Below are positions 17,055-24,795 of a DNA stretch of 64,000 nt, one piece after another. The notes beneath the pieces were generated by a model. It saw only the letters and a list, made by a program, of their open reading frames with translations. It was not told where the DNA came from and ran no database searches. The position numbers were made by a program, and so were the translations under genes. The stretch is from Candidatus Gastranaerophilales bacterium (lineage in GTDB: Bacteria; Cyanobacteriota; Vampirovibrionia; Gastranaerophilales; Gastranaerophilaceae): assembly GCA_900752845.1 (NCBI GenBank), contig CAADWU010000077.1:23433-87432 (forward strand), read 5' to 3'. How positions within the stretch are numbered: the first letter of the stretch is position 1; each line of letters starts with the position of its first letter.

Positions 17055-18362
17055 ATGGTTTTTATGTCTATTTCACCGGTTCAGTTAAGCCAGATTAAAA
17101 ATATAAATTTCGGTAATAATCAAACCGAAAGTTTGCCTGTTAAAATTAATGACAACGGGTTTTCGCAAGATACAATTGAAATTAACGGTGAAAAGAAAGG
17201 GCTTTCAAAAAATGCTAAATGGGGAATAGGCATAGGCGCTGCTGCTATTATAACTGCTGCTGCCCTGCTTATTAGAGGCAAAACAAAAGCAGCTCAGGAA
17301 GAAATTTTTAAACTAGCCGAACATATTGATTTTAGCCCAGCAAAAACAGTTGAAGAAGCTCGTAATTTTGCAAGAACTCATTTGGGAATTAAAAATTACC
17401 ATGAAGAAATGCCGCTTGAAGTAATGAACTGGGTAAACGAAGGGCTGGTAAACATAAATAATGTCACAAAAGGTAAAGCCAAAATGTTTGACACCATCGG
17501 ATACGTTTCGATTGATGGTAAGGAAGAAGCATTAGCATGTGCAATATCAGCAAAAGACGGCGGTGAATTTGGTGCAATCTTTAATATTAATAAAACTGTG
17601 TTTGAAAACATGAGTGAACATATTAACACAATGCTTAAACAAGCTTTAGACCGTAAAATTATGTTCAAGAACAAAGAAGGAAAACTGGATTTATATAATT
17701 TTTATAAAAATGATGAAGCCTCTGCTGATTTGCTAAAAGGATTAAATGAATTTTTAGAAAAACCTGATAAATTCTCTTTAATAGATAAAATAAAATTATA
17801 CGAAGATTTTGCATCTTTAGCTTATGCAAAAGATGCTTTCTATGAAGCACCAATGTCTAAGCTGAAACAGCTTATGAAAAATGAGGGAATACAAGAAACT
17901 TTACTGGCTCATTCTAAACTCCCTGATTTAAAGCAGATTGAAAAGCTGACTACTAAACAGCAGCGTAATGTGCTTGTAGATTTGACAAATACCTGTCTTT
18001 TGTCGGGTGACAAACTTCATTTAGCTTACCCTAAAGGTGACAAATTTAGAACTATTTACCACGAAATGGGACATTTACAGCATCAAAATTCTACAGGCTA
18101 TGATTTGTATATGCAAATGGGTAAAACTGATGAATGTGAAAAGCGGTTTGGTAAAGTTACTGATATAACAAATGATTTTGTAAACAGTAAAGAAAAACAA
18201 CAAATTGCAAATAGAGTATCAAATTATGCATCGGAATCTCCGCTTGAATTTGTTGCAGAAGTTTACAGAAAGTTAATCAACATAGCAATAAACGGGGGAG
18301 AAAAAGTCCCTGAAGATGTAATGGCTTTATACTCACAATATAAAGGTCCTGTTATTAATTAA
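17055..18362 (+). CDS. Membrane-anchored zinc metallopeptidase-like protein (HEMGH), unknown family
   Basis: A 435-residue protein with one Ala/Ile-rich membrane helix (about residues 53-72) and a large soluble part. A zinc-binding motif YHEMGHLQH places His336, Glu337 and His340 in the gluzincin/metzincin pattern, with His343 nearby. The third ligand cannot be identified by eye. The N-terminus ISPVQLSQIKNINF resembles that of the unknown protein at 12023-12685. The ATG at 17055 is only 3 bases from AGAAGG and the ATG at 17064 is 12 bases away, so the exact start is uncertain. Its stop overlaps the xre stop tail to tail by 8 bases. Confidence 0.7.
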   Translation: MVFMSISPVQLSQIKNINFGNNQTESLPVKINDNGFSQDTIEINGEKKGLSKNAKWGIGIGAAAIITAAALLIRGKTKAAQEEIFKLAEHIDFSPAKTVEEARNFARTHLGIKNYHEEMPLEVMNWVNEGLVNINNVTKGKAKMFDTIGYVSIDGKEEALACAISAKDGGEFGAIFNINKTVFENMSEHINTMLKQALDRKIMFKNKEGKLDLYNFYKNDEASADLLKGLNEFLEKPDKFSLIDKIKLYEDFASLAYAKDAFYEAPMSKLKQLMKNEGIQETLLAHSKLPDLKQIEKLTTKQQRNVLVDLTNTCLLSGDKLHLAYPKGDKFRTIYHEMGHLQHQNSTGYDLYMQMGKTDECEKRFGKVTDITNDFVNSKEKQQIANRVSNYASESPLEFVAEVYRKLINIAINGGEKVPEDVMALYSQYKGPVIN

Positions 18363-18588
18363 TAATATTTTTTCGGTCAAAAAGTTTTTCGAAATCCAAA
18401 TCGAGAGCATCCATTATTGCAACTATTACTGAAAGAGAGGTATTAGTTTCACCTCTTTCAATAGTTCCGACAACCTGTCCGTAAGATACGCCAATCTTTT
18501 CGGCAAGCTGTTCCTGCGATAATCCTGCACGATTGCGCTCAGCTCGCAAATTCTTGCCGAATTCTTTTAAAATATCCCCTTTATCCAT
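18355..18588 (-). CDS. XRE-family transcriptional regulator
   Basis: A 77-residue single-domain HTH_3 protein. Helices 2 and 3 of the Cro/CI fold are seen in LSQEQLAEKIGVSYGQVVGTIERGET (about residues 23-48), followed by DLDFEKLF. There is no ligand-binding or oligomerisation domain. Two palindromes lie directly upstream, between it and the divergent gene at 18717, and are likely operators for repression in both directions. The ATG lies 6 bases after TAGAAT with no Shine-Dalgarno sequence. Confidence 0.88.
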   Translation of the reverse strand: MDKGDILKEFGKNLRAERNRAGLSQEQLAEKIGVSYGQVVGTIERGETNTSLSVIVAIMDALDLDFEKLFDRKNIIN

Positions 18589-18604
18589 ATATAAATTCTA
18601 AGCA

Positions 18605-18633
18605 TTGACAAATATATTACTACAATGTAATAT
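18605..18633 (+). promoter_or_regulatory. Near-consensus promoter for the gene at 18717
   Basis: TTGACA (18605-18610), a 17-base spacer and TAATAT (18628-18633) form a near-consensus promoter. Palindrome one covers the spacer and the -10 box. Confidence 0.7.
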
Positions 18634-18635
18634 AT
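18612..18635. promoter_or_regulatory. Operator candidate 1 (palindrome over the -10 box)
   Basis: ATATATTAC and GTAATATAT are perfect 9-base arms around the centre TACAAT. The site occludes the plus-strand -10 box and lies upstream of the xre start on the other strand. Confidence 0.65.
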
Positions 18636-18666
18636 GTTTATTACAATGTATATATTGTAATAAACA
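18635..18666. promoter_or_regulatory. Operator candidate 2 (32-base palindrome)
   Basis: TGTTTATTACAAT and ATTGTAATAAACA are perfect 13-base arms around GTATAT. The core ATTAC/GTAAT elements and the 6-base centre are shared with palindrome one. It covers the expected transcription start of the gene at 18717. Confidence 0.7.
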
Positions 18667-18716
18667 ATTAATATATTATTTTATATAGCCAATGTGTAGA
18701 ATCGAGGTGACTGATT

Positions 18717-19790
18717 ATGAGTATTTATCAAAAAATAAAAATTAAAAACAAAGATGCCAAGTCAAGAGTTATAAAGATTTTTGGGCTTCCTTTGCTGAGA
18801 TTTGATATTAAAAAAAATGATGATGGTACTAAAAAGAAAGATATCACGTTACTTTTTGCTAATGATAATAAAAACAAAAATAAGTCAGATACAGAACGTG
18901 TATTTTATCTGAAAGTGAACCGTAATGACAACTGTACGTTTGTTAATTTACAGCATTGGGTAGATATTGTTGAAGCTATGAACGGTAAGTTTTATATATT
19001 ATGTGATAATGAAAAGGTAAAAGATAATATTTTTAAGAAAGTATGTTTTAATAATGCAAATGTAAAATTCATAAAAAGCTGTAAAAACAAAAGAATTAAA
19101 AATATTGTTAAACATATTGCTACAGGATTTTGGAGTAATGCAACATATGCTCATTTGACAACATTTTATCATGCAAAAAAGAACGGTATAATTAATTTTT
19201 GGAATATAGATGCTGATGATACGATGTTTTGTATGGAGCCTGAAAAATGTGCACAAGCTTTAAGCTATGTTGAACATTATGCAAATATGAATGACATAAA
19301 TGTATTTTCGTTAGATATGTGGCGAAGCAGTACCCATGGACGTCATTGGTCATTTGGGGTTACATATTCCAGAGGCAGGTATGATATGTTTGACACAATA
19401 GAGAAATATTGCCGCAGCGACTGGAAAAGCAGATATTCTGAATATGCATTGTATTATAATTTAGACTGGTTTTTTAATTACTTAAAAGATAGCAGGTATT
19501 TATCCGTTGAGACATTTTATATTGAAAACAGTATGTTTTTTCATTGCGGAGATTTTCTTTATAATGTTATCGGAAGTCACGCATCTTTATGGCACGACGG
19601 AAAGATTTATTATCCTGTAATGTCCGGGGTATATGGTGATAAAAATTTAGGCATATTAGATATTTCAAAAGACTGCATTAAATTTGATATTGAATTGCAA
19701 AAAGGATATTGTCAGAATTATGCACTCAAGAATTTAACATTTTTGAACAGAATGCCCGAACAGCTTAGAAAATTGCATAATATTTCATAA
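18717..19790 (+). CDS. Putative GT-A-type glycosyltransferase, unknown specificity
   Basis: The 357-residue protein has no clear named family that I recognise. The segment FWNIDADDTMF (Asp165, Asp167, Asp168) resembles the metal-binding DxD motif of GT-A glycosyltransferases. The surrounding alternation of helices and strands, with Trp- and Tyr-rich stretches such as DMWRSSTHGRHWSF, fits a sugar-binding enzyme. There is no signal peptide or membrane helix. GAGGTGA precedes the ATG. The promoter is overlapped by palindromes facing an XRE regulator, so expression is probably switchable. Confidence 0.5.
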   Translation: MSIYQKIKIKNKDAKSRVIKIFGLPLLRFDIKKNDDGTKKKDITLLFANDNKNKNKSDTERVFYLKVNRNDNCTFVNLQHWVDIVEAMNGKFYILCDNEKVKDNIFKKVCFNNANVKFIKSCKNKRIKNIVKHIATGFWSNATYAHLTTFYHAKKNGIINFWNIDADDTMFCMEPEKCAQALSYVEHYANMNDINVFSLDMWRSSTHGRHWSFGVTYSRGRYDMFDTIEKYCRSDWKSRYSEYALYYNLDWFFNYLKDSRYLSVETFYIENSMFFHCGDFLYNVIGSHASLWHDGKIYYPVMSGVYGDKNLGILDISKDCIKFDIELQKGYCQNYALKNLTFLNRMPEQLRKLHNIS

Positions 19791-19844
19791 GGTAATATAA
19801 AAATATTTGCACCATTAATGATTTAGTAATATACTGAATTTACA

Positions 19845-20972
19845 ATGAAAAACGTAAGACAGACTAATATAAATATTCACAGAGACAGCTGGGTTGAGAT
19901 TAATTTGGAAAATGCAGCATATAATATGAGGCAGATAAGGAAAAATACGCCTCAGGGTATCAAGCTGCTTGCTGTAGTTAAGGCAGACGCATACGGACAT
20001 GGTTCTGTGATGCTTGCTCCTACTCTTTTGGCATCAGGTGCAGATATGCTTGGCGTTGCATCTATTGATGAAGGTGTAGATTTAAGACAGGCAAAAATAA
20101 ATTGCGATATTCTTGTGCTCGGTGCAGTTCCTGTCTGGGCTGTAGAAACTGCCGTTAAAGCCGATTTAACTATTGCGATATTCTCAAAAGAACATTTACA
20201 GGCTTGCAAACAGGCTTATGACAGAACAGGTATTAAACCTAAGGTTCACGTGAAACTTGATACGGGTATGAACAGGATTGGTATTTCTGTTGAAGATGCT
20301 GTTGAATTTATTAACAAGGTGAGAAATTCCGATTATCTTGATTTTGGCGGAATATTTACACACCTTGCAAATGCAGAAATAAGAGAAAAGACACAAATTC
20401 AAATCGACAGATGGAATAAAGTTATTTCACAAATTAATACAGACGGACTTATTTTGCATATTTTGAATACAGCCGGTGCAATGTGTTATGATGTTCCGAA
20501 TTCTAATATGCGTAGAGCAGGAATAGGAATTTACGGGCTATATCCTGATTTACCGCAAGACGGAGAGTTTAGAAAATACGATTTAAAACCGGTTATGTCA
20601 TTAAAAGCCAGAATAGTTAATATTCATGAGGCAAAAGACGGAGAAGGTGTAAGTTATGGACACACATTTACGGCTCATGGCTCAAGAAAGATTGCGACTG
20701 TTCCGCTCGGTTACGCTGACGGGATTCCAAGAGGATTATCCAATAAAATTTCAGCATCATTGAACGATAAAATTGTTCCTCAAGTCGGAAATATTACTAT
20801 GGATCAAATGATGTTTGATATTACGGGTGTTGATGCAAATCTTGGTGATGTTTTAACATTATTGGATGAAAAACATTCTATAGATAAGTGGGCAAAAATT
20901 TTAGGCACAATTAATTATGAATTGACTTGCCGCTTAAAAGTCAGATTGCCGAGAGTTTATACAAGGGATTAG
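19845..20972 (+). CDS. alr: Alanine racemase
   Basis: Alr makes D-alanine for peptidoglycan with PLP. The PLP lysine is Lys46 in AVVKADAYGHG, and the second catalytic residue is the tyrosine in GVSYGHTF near residue 271. The 375 residues are normal. TATACT ends 9 bases before the ATG, leaving a leader of only about 3 bases, and no Shine-Dalgarno sequence is seen. lpdA starts 2 bases after the stop codon. Confidence 0.96.
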   Translation: MKNVRQTNINIHRDSWVEINLENAAYNMRQIRKNTPQGIKLLAVVKADAYGHGSVMLAPTLLASGADMLGVASIDEGVDLRQAKINCDILVLGAVPVWAVETAVKADLTIAIFSKEHLQACKQAYDRTGIKPKVHVKLDTGMNRIGISVEDAVEFINKVRNSDYLDFGGIFTHLANAEIREKTQIQIDRWNKVISQINTDGLILHILNTAGAMCYDVPNSNMRRAGIGIYGLYPDLPQDGEFRKYDLKPVMSLKARIVNIHEAKDGEGVSYGHTFTAHGSRKIATVPLGYADGIPRGLSNKISASLNDKIVPQVGNITMDQMMFDITGVDANLGDVLTLLDEKHSIDKWAKILGTINYELTCRLKVRLPRVYTRD

Positions 20973-20974
20973 TT

Positions 20975-22216
20975 ATGACAGAAAAAAAATATGATTTGGG
21001 AATAATAGGAGGCGGACCTGCGGGGTATACTTCTGCTTTGCATGCAAGAGCAAAAGGTTTGTCTGTAGTAATGTTTGAAAAAGATAAAGTCGGCGGTGTT
21101 TGCCTGAACAAAGGGTGTATACCAACTAAAGCTATTTTGCACTCTGCACAGGTGTATGAAGATTTAAAGTGCAGTGAAGATTTAGGAATAAAATGTGAAG
21201 GGTTATCTTTTGATTTTGCAAGAGTTATAGAACGCAAAGAGAGAACAGTTGAAAAACTAAGAAAAAACCTTGAATTAACCTTAAAAAATTCAGGAGTTGT
21301 TACCGTAAATTCAAAAGCTGAAATCATAACAAAAAATAAAATTGAAGCAGACGGCGAATTTTTTGAATGCGGAAAAATTATTGCTGCAACTGGTTCATCC
21401 CCAAGAGCACTAAAAGGTATAGATTTTGACCATGAATTTGTTCTTAATTCCGATGACATATTAAATCTGTCAGCTTTGCCCAAAAGTATTGCAATAATAG
21501 GAAGCGGTGCAATTGGCATTGAATGGGCAAGAATTTTTTCTGCGTTTGATGTAGAAGTTACGATAATCGAAGCAGCGGAACATCTTTTGCCGCTTGCTGA
21601 TGTAGAAGTATCCAAAAGAATTGAACGTATTTTTAAGTCAAAAAAAATAAAGATGTATCTTTCAAACGGCGTGCAAAAAATTGAAGATAAAAAAGTTTAT
21701 CTTTCATCAGGTGATATTATAGAACCTGATAGCGTTTTGCTTGCTGTAGGCAGGAAACCTGTTACAGATGAAAAGATTGATGGTGTAACATATTTAGGTG
21801 ATGTTTACGGTTCTATCCAGCTTGCGCATTTTGCCATAAAACAGGCTGTTGCTGAAATTACAGGGGTTGAGTTTGATGAAAAACTGGTTCCGTCAGTTGT
21901 ATACGGCTGTCCTGAAATTGCATGGATTGGATTACGAGAACAGGATTTGGAAGAAGGAACTTACAAAAAAGCTAACCTGCTTATTTCTGCACTCGGCAAA
22001 TCCCATTGCGATAACTGTTCTGACGGGTTTATAAAAATACTTTCACGTAACGGCAAAATTATCGGTGCACACGTTGTTTCTAAAGAAGCATCTTCCTTAA
22101 TACAAGAAATAACAATCGCTATGCAAAATAACATAGCGATTGAAGATTTGAAAAAAGTTTGTTTTGCCCACCCGACATATTCGGAAGGGATTTTTGACTG
22201 CTTATTTAAATTGTAA
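20975..22216 (+). CDS. lpdA: Dihydrolipoamide dehydrogenase (E3-like)
   Basis: This FAD-dependent disulfide oxidoreductase reoxidises dihydrolipoyl groups. The FAD motif GGGPAGYTSA starts at residue 12, the redox pair is Cys43-x4-Cys48 in GGVCLNKGCIPTK, the NAD motif is GSGAIGIEWA, and the C-terminal HPTYSEG carries the base His. The 413 residues are about 50 shorter than typical E3, mainly through a compact central domain, so another member of the family is possible. The start at 20975 is set by AAGGGA and by the 2-base gap to alr. lipA lies nearby, which fits a lipoyl role. Confidence 0.85.
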   Translation: MTEKKYDLGIIGGGPAGYTSALHARAKGLSVVMFEKDKVGGVCLNKGCIPTKAILHSAQVYEDLKCSEDLGIKCEGLSFDFARVIERKERTVEKLRKNLELTLKNSGVVTVNSKAEIITKNKIEADGEFFECGKIIAATGSSPRALKGIDFDHEFVLNSDDILNLSALPKSIAIIGSGAIGIEWARIFSAFDVEVTIIEAAEHLLPLADVEVSKRIERIFKSKKIKMYLSNGVQKIEDKKVYLSSGDIIEPDSVLLAVGRKPVTDEKIDGVTYLGDVYGSIQLAHFAIKQAVAEITGVEFDEKLVPSVVYGCPEIAWIGLREQDLEEGTYKKANLLISALGKSHCDNCSDGFIKILSRNGKIIGAHVVSKEASSLIQEITIAMQNNIAIEDLKKVCFAHPTYSEGIFDCLFKL

Positions 22217-22225
22217 TTCAGTACA

Positions 22226-22471
22226 TTAAATAGTTCCTGTAAAGAAAGCAGGTTTTCCGAAATTCCAGTATGTGTTTGATTGGTTAACACCGGGATTACC
22301 GACGTTGTTACCTCTTTTGCGTTTAACTTTTACTTTAACTTCTTTAGAATTATCCTGTTGTACTGTCTGTTTAGCTTCTGTTACAGTTTCTTTTGTTGAA
22401 ACCTGATAAGCTTCTGCATAAGCACATCCTGCAAAACATAATAAGCATAATACTGTTATTAGAGTTCTCAT
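22226..22471 (-). CDS. Small secreted lysine-rich protein or lipoprotein
   Basis: An 81-residue protein with a signal peptide (TLITVLCLLCFAG). Cys16 follows the lipobox-like sequence CFAG, so it may be lipid-anchored, or alternatively be cut after AYA. The mature part is very polar, with a Lys/Val stretch KEVKVKVKRKRG. AAAGGAG precedes the ATG. Function unknown. It is divergent from lipA and convergent with lpdA. Confidence 0.65.
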   Translation of the reverse strand: MRTLITVLCLLCFAGCAYAEAYQVSTKETVTEAKQTVQQDNSKEVKVKVKRKRGNNVGNPGVNQSNTYWNFGKPAFFTGTI

Positions 22472-22533
22472 TTTTTTTCTCCTTTATAGTTACATTATAA
22501 CGTTTTAAGTCATGAAAATCAATATTTTTGCTA

Positions 22534-22546
22534 TATAATTTAAAAT
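22534..22546 (+). promoter_or_regulatory. lipA: Leaderless-type -10 promoter of lipA
   Basis: TATAAT (22534-22539) is followed by 7 bases and the lipA ATG. There is no Shine-Dalgarno sequence. Confidence 0.6.
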
Positions 22547-23389
22547 ATGCAAAGAAGATTACCTGAATATTTAAAAAGACCGATAATTGATACTGACAAA
22601 ACACGTACGGTAAGAAAAATTTTAAAGACAAAGTGTTTAAATACTGTTTGTGAAAACGCTCGCTGTCCTAATAAAAACGAATGTTATACAAAAAATACAG
22701 CGACATTTTTAATTATGGGTAACAATTGTACACGAAATTGCAGATATTGTAATATTTCCTGCGCAAGACCAGAACCTTTGGATTTGAACGAGCCGTCACA
22801 TGTTGCAGAGGCAGTAAAAGATTTAGGATTAAAATATTCTGTAATAACATCTGTAACCAGAGATGATTTACCTGACGGCGGAGCTGAGCATTTTGCAAAC
22901 TGTATTTATGAGATTAGAAAAATTTCGCCTGAAGTTAAAATCGAAATTCTTACTCCTGATTTTAAAGGTAATAAAAATTCTCTTGATACAATTATTAAAG
23001 CTCATCCCGATGTTTTTAATCATAATATTGAAGCAGTCAGAGATATATTTAAAACTGCCAGACCTCAAGGTAATTATGAGTGGTCTCTTGATGTTTTAAA
23101 ATACGTAAAAGATAACAGTGATATTTTGACAAAGTCAGGTTTGATGATAGGTCTGGGTGAAACATTCGAGCAAATCGAGGAAACCTTGCTTGATTTGAAA
23201 AATTTTGGATGTGATATTGTGACAATCGGTCAATACATACAGCCTTCAAAAGAGCATCTTGAAGTATCAAAATATTATACTCCGGAAGAATATGACATAT
23301 TGAGAGCTTTAGCCGATAAAATCGGCATAAAGCATCATCAAATAGGTCCTCTTGTCAGAAGTTCGTATAGAGCAGCCGAACTTATTTAG
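22547..23389 (+). CDS. lipA: Lipoyl synthase
   Basis: LipA is a radical SAM enzyme that inserts two sulfurs into protein-bound octanoyl groups. Both iron-sulfur clusters are visible: the auxiliary set in CLNTVCENARCPNKNEC (residues about 30-46) and the SAM set CTRNCRYC near residue 64. The 280 residues match the family. Together with lpdA upstream and the LipM-like octanoyl transferase at 35957, it forms the lipoylation pathway of the cell. Its stop overlaps the convergent pseudopilin stop by 8 bases. Confidence 0.96.
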   Translation: MQRRLPEYLKRPIIDTDKTRTVRKILKTKCLNTVCENARCPNKNECYTKNTATFLIMGNNCTRNCRYCNISCARPEPLDLNEPSHVAEAVKDLGLKYSVITSVTRDDLPDGGAEHFANCIYEIRKISPEVKIEILTPDFKGNKNSLDTIIKAHPDVFNHNIEAVRDIFKTARPQGNYEWSLDVLKYVKDNSDILTKSGLMIGLGETFEQIEETLLDLKNFGCDIVTIGQYIQPSKEHLEVSKYYTPEEYDILRALADKIGIKHHQIGPLVRSSYRAAELI

Positions 23390-24154
23390 GCAGATTTTTA
23401 AAATAATTAGCTTCGGAAAGTGCTTTAGAAGAACAAGTTAGCCCGTTTCTTGAGTTTGAGATATCTTTATTACAATATAAATCAGGTGTTAACGGCTGGG
23501 TGTAATAATTTGTGTTATCAGCTCCCATTGGCAGAAGTTTTCCGTTAACCATCTGAAATGTAAATAAATCATATCCCCATTTATTAGGTTTAGCCTTGTG
23601 TCCGTTAATATCAACTGTTAAGTTAATACCGTAACTTCTATAATCTCCGTTTGTCAAAATTTCTATACCGTCAGCAATTATAGTATTTGTGTCATCAAAA
23701 TAGCTGCTATCTATAGATGATTTGCCGTTAAATGTTTTGTATATTTTAGAAATGTTTTGACCGCTTTCACTGACAGAATAACCGTCGCATCTTCCTTTAG
23801 TGCATGGAATGTATTGTATAAAATATGTTCTATAAATGTTTAAAAATGCAGTCGGAGATTTATAATTTTCATATGTAACAGCCTGACCTTCATCAAAAGA
23901 CATTTTCACCAATGCCTGCTGCATTACAGAATAAACTTTTTTAAACTTTGCCTCAAGCTCCTTATTTTGCTTGTCCTGAATAAGTGACGGCATCGTCATT
24001 GCCGCAACCACACCAATAATGCCGAGAGTAATTAATACCTCTGCTAATGTAAATCCATTAAACATTCTGCTAAAATTCTTAAAAGCCCCAATTTGGCGGG
24101 TCAAGCGGCTACGCTTGTCGGGGGGGGGGCAACCCTTAATGCTTCTTGTTTCAT
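23382..24154 (-). CDS. Type IV pseudopilin, reading frame broken by a poly-C/G tract
   Basis: The intact part (23382-24104) encodes a prepilin: GFTLAEVLITLGIIGVVAAM is a class III/type IV N-methylation core with Glu5 and a hydrophobic helix, followed by a 200-residue globular part. The only ATG with a good Shine-Dalgarno sequence (AAGGAG, 9-base spacing) is at 24154. From there the frame reads MKQEALRVAPP and meets a run of ten C (plus-strand G, 24120-24129), after which the frame is wrong and soon stops. One more C, or two fewer, would join the ATG to the prepilin frame through about 20 leader residues. The in-frame TTG at 24104 has no Shine-Dalgarno sequence. This looks like a phase-OFF state, or less likely an assembly error. 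Confidence 0.8.
24120..24129. repeat. Homopolymer tract of ten G in a pseudopilin leader
   Basis: The tract is followed by CAACC. A 6-base hairpin (CAAGCG, GCTA, CGCTTG) lies just to its left. Its length decides whether the ATG is in frame with the pilin. Confidence 0.85.
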
Positions 24155-24201
24155 AAATTTAGTCTCCTTTAATATTTTCGTTTACCATTATATATTATTT
24201 T

Positions 24202-24792
24202 TTATTGAATTTCAACTGTGATAGCACCTTGTCGGAATATTTTTAATTCATCTCCAAAAACTCCGCAAACTGTTGATTCAAGTCCTTTGGCAAAATAACC
24301 GTAATCAGGTATTACAATATCTGCTAAATCTTTCATATTTTCAAGTGCTTGTTCATAAGTTTTTGCGGAAGGCTGGTGAGAAAGGTTTGCACTTGTGGTT
24401 GCAAGAACATTTCCCGGTGCAATTTCACAAATCTCTTTGAAAACTTCGTTATCAGGAACTCTAATTCCTACTGTTTCCATATTTGATGTTATGTAATACG
24501 GGGTTTTGCCGCTTTTATCGGTGACAATTGTTAAAGCTCCCGGAAAATGTTTTTTTATCAGGCGGCAGCCTTTTTCTGAAATAGGTTTTACATACTCAAG
24601 CAGGTGATAAGTTTCATTTGACATTAGAATTAAAGGTTTTTGAGCTTCACGTTTTTTTATTTCATATATTTTTTTTACTGCTTTTTCTGATGAAGGCAGA
24701 CAGCCCAGTCCCCAGACTGTATCGGTCACATAAGCAATTACACCGTCATTTTCCAGTATTTTTCTTATTTCTTCAGTGTTTTCTATAATCAT
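24202..24792 (-). CDS. tsaC: L-threonylcarbamoyladenylate synthase (Sua5/YrdC family)
   Basis: The enzyme makes threonylcarbamoyl-AMP for t6A modification of tRNAs. At 196 residues it is the short YrdC form without the Sua5 extension. Family segments include VIAYVTDTVWGLGC, KKREAQKPLILM and HFPGALTIV. It starts 3 bases after murJ, with AGAAGG as Shine-Dalgarno overlapping the murJ end, so it is probably in the same operon. Confidence 0.93.
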   Translation of the reverse strand: MIIENTEEIRKILENDGVIAYVTDTVWGLGCLPSSEKAVKKIYEIKKREAQKPLILMSNETYHLLEYVKPISEKGCRLIKKHFPGALTIVTDKSGKTPYYITSNMETVGIRVPDNEVFKEICEIAPGNVLATTSANLSHQPSAKTYEQALENMKDLADIVIPDYGYFAKGLESTVCGVFGDELKIFRQGAITVEIQ

Positions 24793-24795
24793 ATT

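Noticed and set aside
20941..21615. 224-codon frame opposite lpdA
   Set aside because: lpdA on the plus strand has full catalytic motifs, and the opposite frame has none and no ribosome binding site.
24102..24104. TTG at 24104 as the true start of the first pseudopilin
   Set aside because: It has no Shine-Dalgarno sequence, whereas the ATG at 24154 has a strong one. The TTG lies within the leader that follows the homopolymer.
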